Assembly: GCA_030824575.1 (NCBI GenBank)
Contig: JAVBXL010000072.1
Location: 1-36,786, forward strand
Direction of reading: 5' to 3'
Origin: a bacterium
GTDB taxonomy: Bacteria; Pseudomonadota; Alphaproteobacteria; Sphingomonadales; Sphingomonadaceae
DNA length: 36,786 nt
Shown in pieces: positions 31,294-36,786 of this stretch (position 1 is its first letter; the number at the start of each line of letters is the position of its first letter). The notes below the pieces were generated by a model that made no database searches, was not told where the DNA came from, and worked only from the letters and a program-made list of their open reading frames with translations. The position numbers were made by a program, and so were the translations under genes.

Positions 31294-32837
31294 GCGCCAT
31301 GCTCCAGAGTGAGCGCGACCCGGTCGATCTTGCCATTGGGGTTGCGGGGGAAATCTGGCCGCACGATGATATCCTTGGGCTGCATGAAATTGGGCAGTTC
31401 GCTTTTGAGATGCACGGCGACGGCTTGCGCCACCGCCGCATCACTGGCGCGGATCAGCAGCAGCACCGCCTGCCCCAGCCGATCATCCTTGATCCCCAGC
31501 GCCACCGCTTCGGCGACTCCCGGCACGGCGGCGGCGGCCTCCTCTATCTCGGTCGGGCTGATCCGGTTGCCCGCCGACTTGATCATGGCATCGTCGCGGC
31601 CGACGAAATAAAGCAGGCCATCGGCATCGCGCCGCACGGTGTCGCCCGACCAGACCGCCATACCGCCATAGACCGACGTCGCGGGTGCGGGTTTGAACCG
31701 CTCGGCGGTCCGCACCGGGTCGCGCCAATAGCCCTGCGCCACCAGCGGGCCGCAATGGACCAGTTCGCCCGGCTCCTCATCGTCGGTGATGCCGCCATCC
31801 GGGCGCACCACCAATATCTCCGCAAGGGGGATCGCCCGGCCCATCGAATCGGGATGACTGTCAACCAGCGCCGGCGGCAGATAGGTGGAGCGAAATGCCT
31901 CGGTCAGCCCATACATCGGATAGAGGTCGGCTTGCGGAAACAGCGCGCGCAGCTTCGTCACCAATGGCCGGGCCAAGGCTCCACCGCTATTGGTCAGCCG
32001 CTTGAGCTTGGCGGCCACATCCACCGGCCAGTCCAGTTCGGTCAGTTGCACCCAGAGCGGCGGCACCCCGGCCAGCGTGGTGATGTCGCGCCGATCCACC
32101 AGCTTCATCACGTCGCGCGGCGTCAGATAGTCGAGCGGATAGACGCAGCCACCACCATACCAGGTCGAAAGCAGCTGATTTTGGCCATAGTCGAAACTGA
32201 AAGGCAGGACGCAGGCGGTGCGATCCCCCTCCGTCAGTTGAAGATAATCGGCCACCGCCACCGCGCCCAGCCACAGATTGGCGTGGCTGAGCATCACGCC
32301 CTTGGGTCGGCCGGTGGAGCCGCTGGTATAGAGAATCGCCGCCAGATCATCGGGCGCTGCCGCTGACGGGCCGATCGCCTGGCCGCCGCTCATCGCGCAG
32401 GCGGCGTCATCCTCGCGGTGCAGTTGGCAACCGGCCGGCAACTCATCGGGCGACAGGCTGTCGAGTCGTGCCGCCGTCCCGATCAGCAGCAGCGCGCCGC
32501 TATCGGCCAGGATGTGCGCGACCTGGGCATGTTTGAGCAGCGGGTTGACCGGCACATGGACAAGGCCTGCGCGGGGCGCGGCCAGCGGCATCAGCGCGGC
32601 GACCGGCCCCTTGGCGATCCAGCTGGCGACTCGCGCGCCCTTTTCCAGTCCGAATCCCGCCAGCCAGCCCGCCAGCCGCCCCAGCGTTTCTTCCAGTTCG
32701 GCATAGCTGTAGCTGCCCGAACGACCGTCCAGCGCGGCTCGCGCCGGATCGCCGCGCAACAGCAGATGGTCGATCGGCCGCACATGCGCGCCGTCGATTA
32801 CTGGGAAGTCCGTGGGCACAGGCGGGCTTAACTCCAT
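31290..32837 (-). CDS. AMP-forming acyl-CoA/ACP ligase, exosortase A-associated
   Basis: A 515-residue adenylate-forming enzyme (TIGR03098 type). The ATP-binding loop is LYTSGSTGRPKGVMLSHANL; other ANL motifs are YPMYGLTEAFRS, WSGDTVRRDADGLLYFVGRDDAMIKSAGNRISPTEIEE and the C-terminal lysine in NPNGKIDRVAL. It should activate a carboxylic or amino acid as the adenylate and load it on CoA or, more likely given the context, the neighbouring acyl carrier protein. The start ATG 32837 has AGGAG about 12 nt upstream and is only 24 bp from the divergent GNAT gene. Confidence 0.92.
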   Translation of the reverse strand: MELSPPVPTDFPVIDGAHVRPIDHLLLRGDPARAALDGRSGSYSYAELEETLGRLAGWLAGFGLEKGARVASWIAKGPVAALMPLAAPRAGLVHVPVNPLLKHAQVAHILADSGALLLIGTAARLDSLSPDELPAGCQLHREDDAACAMSGGQAIGPSAAAPDDLAAILYTSGSTGRPKGVMLSHANLWLGAVAVADYLQLTEGDRTACVLPFSFDYGQNQLLSTWYGGGCVYPLDYLTPRDVMKLVDRRDITTLAGVPPLWVQLTELDWPVDVAAKLKRLTNSGGALARPLVTKLRALFPQADLYPMYGLTEAFRSTYLPPALVDSHPDSMGRAIPLAEILVVRPDGGITDDEEPGELVHCGPLVAQGYWRDPVRTAERFKPAPATSVYGGMAVWSGDTVRRDADGLLYFVGRDDAMIKSAGNRISPTEIEEAAAAVPGVAEAVALGIKDDRLGQAVLLLIRASDAAVAQAVAVHLKSELPNFMQPKDIIVRPDFPRNPNGKIDRVALTLEHGA

Positions 32838-32861
32838 TTCCAGACTTTTCTCCTATGCCGC

Positions 32862-33905
32862 ATGGTGGTTTTGGATCGCGGTTGGGGCGGGGATAGTCGG
32901 TTGCTGGCGGCAAGGGAATATCAGACGCTCGATGAAGCGCGGCAGGCTTTGGCCGGCCAGCTTGACCGCGCGCCTGGATTGGCCCTGTTCGACCGGATCG
33001 ACTGGTTCGAAGCTCTGCACGATCGCTGCTTCCCTGACCAGCCCATCCGCATCGTGCAGGCGCAGGAGGGCGATGCGCAGGCCTGGCTGTTTCTGCTGGC
33101 CCCCGCCGCCCGCCGCGCCAGCGCGCTCGCGAACTGGTACAGCTTTGCCTGGGCGCCTGTCTTTATCGGCGAACCCGATGCGGCGACCCGGCAGCGACTG
33201 CTGGAAAGCCTGGCCCGGCATCTGCTGGCGACCAGCGCGCAGATCGACCTTTATCCGCTGGAGGATGCCGCGCCCCTGCTGGCTGCGCTGCGCCGCGCTG
33301 GGTGGTTTGCGGTCCAGCGGGCCATGGGTGGCCGCCATCTGCTCAGGCTCGAAGGGCGCAGCTTTGCCGATTATTGGGCGGCGCGGCCTGGGCGGCTGCG
33401 CAATCTGGTCAAGCGCAAGGGGCGCGGCGACCCGTTTGTCCTGTCTATCGCCACGCGGCTGACCGACGATCTGTGGCAGGACTATGTCGATGTGCATGAT
33501 CGCAGCTGGAAGGAGGCCGAGCCGGGTCTGGATTTCCTTCGCGACCTGGCCGAGCGGGAAAGCGCGGCGGGGACGTTGCGGCTGGGCTTTGCGCGGCTGG
33601 GCGCGCGCGCGGTGGCTACGCAGCTTTGGACCGTGGAGCAGGACGTCGCCCTGATCCATAAGCTTAGCCATGACAGGAGTTTCGACCATGCTTCCCCCGG
33701 CACGTTGCTGAGCCATGCGATGTTTGCGCAGGCGATCGACCATGATCGCGTGCGCATGATCGACTATGGCACCGGCGACAATGGCTACAAGACCGACTGG
33801 ATGGACAGGCGCATCCCGCTCCACCAAATCGATGCGTTCAACCCGCGCTTCGCCTCTGCCTGGCTGCCCGCGGCGCGGACTGCCATTTCCGCGCTTGTCG
33901 GCTAG
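32862..33905 (+). CDS. GNAT/FemAB-like acyltransferase
   Basis: A 347-residue protein with the double-GNAT look of FemAB-like transferases (GNAT_6 type). Visible segments are FDRIDWFEALHDRCF, GRLRNLVKRKGRGDPF, VDVHDRSWKEAEPGLDFLRDLAE, LSHDRSFDHASPGTLLSHAMFAQAI and MIDYGTGDNGYKTDWMD. It is distinct from the tandem FemAB pair, so it is a third member of the superfamily in the locus. It precedes the ACP gene by 27 nt and is co-directional, so it may take the acyl group from that carrier. ATG 32862 has no clear ribosome-binding site, so a later start is possible. Confidence 0.85.
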   Translation: MVVLDRGWGGDSRLLAAREYQTLDEARQALAGQLDRAPGLALFDRIDWFEALHDRCFPDQPIRIVQAQEGDAQAWLFLLAPAARRASALANWYSFAWAPVFIGEPDAATRQRLLESLARHLLATSAQIDLYPLEDAAPLLAALRRAGWFAVQRAMGGRHLLRLEGRSFADYWAARPGRLRNLVKRKGRGDPFVLSIATRLTDDLWQDYVDVHDRSWKEAEPGLDFLRDLAERESAAGTLRLGFARLGARAVATQLWTVEQDVALIHKLSHDRSFDHASPGTLLSHAMFAQAIDHDRVRMIDYGTGDNGYKTDWMDRRIPLHQIDAFNPRFASAWLPAARTAISALVG

Positions 33906-33932
33906 ACTTTAAGCCCCTATTTAGCGCGCATC

Positions 33933-34220
33933 ATGCGGGTGCAAAATTCTCAGCCGGACGACCGGACCCTCGATGTGGACAGGCTGATGCGGGCGCTGCT
34001 GCGCGACGTGCTTAGCCTGCCGCAAACCCAGGTCGATAGCTTCGACGCGGACACCCCCCTGTTCGGCGCGCTGCCGGAACTGGACTCCATGGCGGTCGCG
34101 GGCCTGCTGACCGAGATCGAGGATCGCTTCGACATCCTGATCGAGGATGACGATATCGATGGCGACACGTTCGAGACGTTCGGGTCGCTGGTCGCCTTTG
34201 CCCGGGCGAAAGTCGGCTAA
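33933..34220 (+). CDS. Acyl carrier protein of the XrtA-associated module
   Basis: A 95-residue acidic helical protein. The phosphopantetheine attachment serine is Ser52 in GALPELDSMAVAGLL, with a typical DxFDADTPLF upstream and ITEIEDRFDILIEDDDI downstream (the latter also begins GLLTEIE). It differs from the housekeeping AcpP in the DSM (rather than DSL) motif and in composition, fitting a dedicated carrier. Together with the ligase, decarboxylase and GNAT protein it forms a small acyl or aminoacyl activation unit. It would need a phosphopantetheinyl transferase encoded elsewhere. Confidence 0.88.
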   Translation: MRVQNSQPDDRTLDVDRLMRALLRDVLSLPQTQVDSFDADTPLFGALPELDSMAVAGLLTEIEDRFDILIEDDDIDGDTFETFGSLVAFARAKVG

Positions 34221-34246
34221 AAGCCCACCCCGCCCGCGGCGAAGGC

Positions 34247-35209
34247 TTACGCCTCCACCATTGCCTCGAAATCCTGCTCCGCCAGGAATTTCTCGACGTC
34301 GAGCGCGGCCATGCAGCCCATGCCCGCCGCGGTCACCGCCTGACGATAGATTTTGTCGGTGACGTCGCCCGCCGCGAAGACGCCGGGGATGGCGGTATGG
34401 GTCGTGCCCTTTTCCACCAGCAAATAGCCTTCATCCATCGGCAGCTTGCCGGCGAACAGTTCGGTCGCGGGATGATGGCCAATCGCGACGAAGCCGCCGT
34501 CGGTCGGCTCATGCGATTTTTCGCCGGTCACCGTGTCGATCAGGTCGACGCCGATCAGACCTTCGGGCGTGCCGCCGCCGACGAAGCGATCGACCGCCTT
34601 GTTCCAGAGCACCTTGATGTTTGGATGGGCATGCAGCCGCTGTTGCAGGATCTTTTCCGCGCGCAGCGAATCGCGGCGGTGGATCAGGGTGACGTCATGG
34701 CTGTGGTTGGTGAGGTAGAGCGCTTCTTCGACCGCGGTGTTGCCGCCGCCGATCACGACCACCTTCTTGCCGCGATAGAAGAAGCCGTCGCAGGTCGCGC
34801 AGGCCGACACGCCCTTGCCCTGCAAATGCTCCTCGCCCTCCACGCCCAGCCATTTGGCCTGCGCGCCGGTGCAGATGACCAATGTGTCGGCCACATAGAG
34901 CGTGCCGCCGTCGCCGCGCAGGCGGAAGGGGCGTTCGGACAGGTCGACGTCGACAATCTGGTCATACATCATCTGCGCGCCCACATGTTCGGCCTGCGCC
35001 TGCATCTGCTCCATCAGCCACGGCCCCTGGATCACATCCTTGAACCCCGGATAATTTTCGACGTCGGTGGTGATGGTGAGTTGCCCGCCGGGCTGCATCC
35101 CCTGCACCACGATCGGCGCCAGGCCCGCGCGCGCGCCGTAAATAGCGGCGGACAGGCCGGCGGGGCCGGAACCGAGGATCAACATGCGGGTGCTGTGGGT
35201 GGCGGTCAT
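34247..35209 (-). CDS. trxB: Thioredoxin-disulfide reductase
   Basis: A 320-residue FAD/NADPH enzyme that reduces thioredoxin. The FAD motif GSGPAGLSAAIYGARAG is at about 13-29, the redox-active CATC at Cys137/Cys140 in GVSACATCDGFFYRGK, the NADPH motif GGGNTAVEEALYL follows, and the C-terminal GVFAAGDVTDKIYRQAVTAAG completes the FAD domain. Length and motifs are standard. The start is ATG 35209 with AAGG upstream, and a plausible promoter lies at 35244-35271. It is convergent with the ACP gene. Confidence 0.96.
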   Translation of the reverse strand: MTATHSTRMLILGSGPAGLSAAIYGARAGLAPIVVQGMQPGGQLTITTDVENYPGFKDVIQGPWLMEQMQAQAEHVGAQMMYDQIVDVDLSERPFRLRGDGGTLYVADTLVICTGAQAKWLGVEGEEHLQGKGVSACATCDGFFYRGKKVVVIGGGNTAVEEALYLTNHSHDVTLIHRRDSLRAEKILQQRLHAHPNIKVLWNKAVDRFVGGGTPEGLIGVDLIDTVTGEKSHEPTDGGFVAIGHHPATELFAGKLPMDEGYLLVEKGTTHTAIPGVFAAGDVTDKIYRQAVTAAGMGCMAALDVEKFLAEQDFEAMVEA

Positions 35210-35243
35210 ATCAGGCCTTCAGATGCGATTCGGGTGGGCGACA

Positions 35244-35271
35244 GAGATAGGCGGCAAGCGCCGGGGTGCAA
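35244..35271 (-). promoter_or_regulatory. Putative sigma70-type promoter of trxB
   Basis: On the minus strand TTGCAC (35271-35266), a 16-nt spacer and TATCTC (35249-35244) resemble a housekeeping promoter. It would start transcription roughly 28 nt before the trxB start codon. Confidence 0.4.
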
Positions 35272-35389
35272 GCGAAGGATTTGCTTGGGGGCGTGGAAGC
35301 GGGGCTGTGGCGGGGACGTGCCGGGACGCGACGGGCCGAAGTATACAGCGTTGTCGGGCTTTTTGGCCTGAAAGCCCCGGCGAAGCTAG

Positions 35390-35532
35390 TGGGAAGCCAC
35401 TGGGAAGTAACGCCGAGGTCACGCCAGGGTCACAGCGGCGCGACGCCAGGGTCATGGCGACGCGACAGATACGCGACACCGCCGCGATAGGCGCGCGGCG
35501 GGAAAGCGCGGGGTGCGCGGTGGCGACGCGAC
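35390..35532. repeat. Degenerate 11-nt-period tandem repeat
   Basis: Written in 11-nt rows from 35390, thirteen rows keep a shared tail (GCGAC or GTCAC) and several near-identical rows: TGGGAAGCCAC and TGGGAAGTAAC (35390, 35401), GCCGAGGTCAC, GCCAGGGTCAC and GCCAGGGTCAT (35412, 35423, 35445), and GGCGACGCGAC twice (35456, 35522; 66 nt apart, six periods). Intervening rows are more degenerate. The spacing is about one DNA turn. Confidence 0.6.
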
Positions 35533-35702
35533 AGTTGGCCCGCCGAGGTGGCGTGGAGCCGGGAAATAGTGAGCGGCTGAACGGGTCATTCGACAGGATA
35601 GATCAGGAAAAATCCTACATTGGAAGGGTATCGTGCGTCGGAACGAGGAGGATCGCGCATCATCGAATTGCGCGTTGCAGACCGCTGGTGCATGATGGAA
35701 AC

Positions 35703-35999
35703 ATGAACAAGGCAGAAGCGATCAGCCGGTTGAAGCCCTTTGAGCGCCGCTTGCGGGCGCGCGGTATCAACGCGCTGTACCTGTTCGGATCGACCGCCAG
35801 GGACGAAGCCAGCGCGGCGTCCGACCTTGATCTGCTCTACGAATATGACCCGGCACGATCCTTCAGCCTGTTCGATCAGGCCGGGGCGATGCTGGAATTG
35901 TCCGATGCGCTGAAAACGAAGGTCGATCTGGTATCGCGCGTCGGCCTGCGCCCCCGCTTGCGGGCGCGTGTCGAGGACGAGATGATCCGGGTCTTCTGA
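35703..35999 (+). CDS. mntA: MntA-type minimal nucleotidyltransferase antitoxin
   Basis: A 98-residue minimal nucleotidyltransferase. LFGSTARDEASAASDLDLL gives the GSx10DxD signature with Gly29-Ser30 and Asp41/Asp43. In characterised pairs MntA attaches AMP to a tyrosine of the partner HEPN toxin and so silences it. The stop overlaps the downstream HEPN gene start by one base (TGATG), so the two are coupled. The ribosome-binding site is a weak GGA before ATG 35703. Confidence 0.9.
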   Translation: MNKAEAISRLKPFERRLRARGINALYLFGSTARDEASAASDLDLLYEYDPARSFSLFDQAGAMLELSDALKTKVDLVSRVGLRPRLRARVEDEMIRVF

Positions 36000-36337
36000 T
36001 GGCCGGGTTGCTGGACATATTGGATGATTTGGCCTTGCTGATCGCGCGGGCCGAAAAATCGGTGGAGGGACGGACGTTCGACGCATTGGTCGCAAACGAC
36101 GAAGCCTATGACGCTTTAACCTATCGTCTCGCGATGATCGGCGAAACGAGCAATAAGCTGCCCGACGAGATCAAGGCGCGTCATCCCCATCTGCCATGGC
36201 GCGAAATGGCGACGTTCCGCAACTTTGCGAGCCATGACTATTTTGGTGTCGATGCCCAGCTTGTTTGGCAGGCGGCGATGAGCCTTGAACCGATCAAAGC
36301 GATGGTGGCGGAGGAAATCGACCGCTGTTCGGCGTAA
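35999..36337 (+). CDS. hepT: HepT-like HEPN toxin (DUF86)
   Basis: A 112-residue all-helical HEPN ribonuclease. The catalytic Rx4HxY motif is visible as RNFASHDYF with Arg74, His79 and Tyr81; the tyrosine is the site modified by MntA in studied type VII systems. The segment GETSNKLPDEIKARHPHLPW is typical of DUF86/HepT proteins. Together with the preceding gene it forms a toxin-antitoxin pair. The order (antitoxin first) is the reverse of that in the best-known Shewanella example. Confidence 0.92.
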   Translation: MAGLLDILDDLALLIARAEKSVEGRTFDALVANDEAYDALTYRLAMIGETSNKLPDEIKARHPHLPWREMATFRNFASHDYFGVDAQLVWQAAMSLEPIKAMVAEEIDRCSA

Positions 36338-36476
36338 GCAGGCACGCGGAAGGTGCCGGGTGACGGCAATGACGTGATTGTCGGCGGGACGAAAGCTGCC
36401 GGTCGGGCAACGACAATTTTTTGCCTTCAAAACATGGTGTGCCATTGTTTGGAAGCGCCCATTCCTCTTATTGTCA

Positions 36477-36494
36477 CCCCAGCGAAGGCTGGGG
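36477..36494. repeat. Short GC palindrome (CCCCAGCGAAGGCTGGGG)
   Basis: CCCCAG and CTGGGG arms with a 6-nt CGAAGG loop form a perfect 6-bp stem just after TTGTCA. Sequences of this type are, to my knowledge, dispersed palindromic units in sphingomonad and related genomes. It lies between the HepT gene and the convergent GIY-YIG gene and may act as a weak bidirectional terminator. Confidence 0.5.
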
Positions 36495-36504
36495 TCTTAG
36501 GCGG

Positions 36505-36786
36505 TCAGAAGATAACGTCTGACATATCGCGCCAACCTGGATTGCTCTCTTCGACAAGCCGGATTTTCCATTCCCGCTTCCAGGCTTTGAGCGCCTTCTC
36601 GCGGGCAATGGCGCGCATGATGTCATCATGTGGCTCGATCAGAACCAAGCGAGTCGGCCCGTACTTCTTGCAAAAAGCCGAACCAGTGCCGTTTCGATGT
36701 TTTTCGGCGCGCGCAGTGATGTCGGCTGTGACGCCGATATAGAGAACGCCCCTTGGCTTCTTGGTCATGATGTAGGTGTAGCCGCC
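36505..36786 (-). CDS. GIY-YIG nuclease-domain protein (5' end cut by window edge)
   Basis: An open frame runs from the right edge to a stop at 36505, at least 93 residues. GGYTYIM near the edge matches the GIY strand and GVLYIGVTADITARAEKHRNG the YIG strand with its arginine-containing helix. FCKKYGPTRLVLIEPHDDIMRAIAREKALKAWKREWKIRLVEE completes a YhbQ/UPF0213-like domain, with the catalytic-type Glu in AREKALKAW. These small proteins are widespread and mostly uncharacterised. The internal ATG 36768 falls inside the GIY motif, so the true start lies beyond the window. Confidence 0.85.
   Translation of the reverse strand, partial: GGYTYIMTKKPRGVLYIGVTADITARAEKHRNGTGSAFCKKYGPTRLVLIEPHDDIMRAIAREKALKAWKREWKIRLVEESNPGWRDMSDVIF

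Larger units (their letters stand above)
35210..35702. other. 493-nt gene-free stretch between trxB and mntA
   Basis: The trxB end holds a plausible promoter (35244-35271). The middle holds a degenerate 11-nt tandem repeat (35390-35532). The frame on plus is open from 35184 through to the mntA stop, but the translation before residue 174 looks like low-complexity repeat translation and has no start signal or family resemblance, so I see no gene here. The last 70 nt before mntA are more AT-rich and probably carry its promoter. Confidence 0.6.

Noticed and set aside
35184..35702. Long open frame joined to mntA
   Set aside because: The translation is repeat-derived and unlike any family; mntA begins at ATG 35703 by family alignment.
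1..36786. CRISPR arrays, tRNA or rRNA genes, insertion sequences and prophage genes
   Set aside because: No regularly spaced direct repeats with unique spacers, no cloverleaf or rRNA-like sequence and no transposase or phage protein was recognised; a covariance-model scan would be needed to exclude a missed small RNA.

Overview
The window looks like chromosomal DNA of a GC-rich alphaproteobacterium, most probably a sphingomonad (Sphingobium/Sphingomonas type). This rests on gene content and style: an exosortase A (XrtA) exopolysaccharide locus, an RcnB/glycine-zipper envelope protein, a Bpt-type leucyltransferase, GTG starts and many 4-nt gene overlaps. No rRNA, tRNA, CRISPR array, transposase or phage gene was seen. 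Layout, left to right: (1) 1-13000, mostly housekeeping: a partial gene end, an OafA-like membrane acyltransferase, an RluA-family pseudouridine synthase overlapping the ribosome-rescue factor ArfB, a GT87-like membrane mannosyltransferase-type protein, free methionine-R-sulfoxide reductase, a secreted RcnB/glycine-zipper protein, a large PAS-GGDEF-EAL c-di-GMP enzyme, leucyl/arginyl-tRNA-protein transferase, threonine ammonia-lyase, a 3-hydroxyisobutyrate-dehydrogenase-like enzyme and a secreted YtcJ-like amidohydrolase. (2) 13015-29928, a 13-gene minus-strand operon. In transcription order it encodes an export lipoprotein, chain-length determinant, tyrosine autokinase-type ATPase, outer-membrane beta-barrel, XrtA-associated ATPase with a long acidic tail, polysaccharide deacetylase, two tandem FemAB/GNAT paralogues, a GT4-type glycosyltransferase, exosortase A fused to an EpsI domain, an asparagine-synthase-like amidotransferase, a polyprenyl-phosphate sugar transferase and a GT2 glycosyltransferase. 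(3) 30061-34220, an acyl-activation module: a PLP decarboxylase and AMP-forming ligase on minus, and, starting only 24 bp away on plus, a GNAT/FemAB-like transferase and a stand-alone acyl carrier protein. (4) 34247-36786: thioredoxin reductase, a gene-free stretch with an unusual 11-nt periodic repeat, a MntA-HepT toxin-antitoxin pair and a GIY-YIG protein cut by the window end. How it may work together: the sugar transferase loads the first sugar on a lipid carrier, glycosyltransferases extend it, the chain-length protein and kinase set polymer size, and the lipoprotein plus (perhaps) the beta-barrel export it. The deacetylase, amidotransferase, FemAB paralogues and the ACP module point to a heavily decorated polymer. 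XrtA would process PEP-CTERM proteins made elsewhere, since none is encoded here; no Wzx flippase or Wzy polymerase is encoded either. The most interesting candidate for under-described biology is the ligase/decarboxylase/ACP/GNAT module read together with the duplicated FemAB proteins: a possible route that puts an amino-acid- or amine-derived group on the exopolysaccharide. That function is inference.
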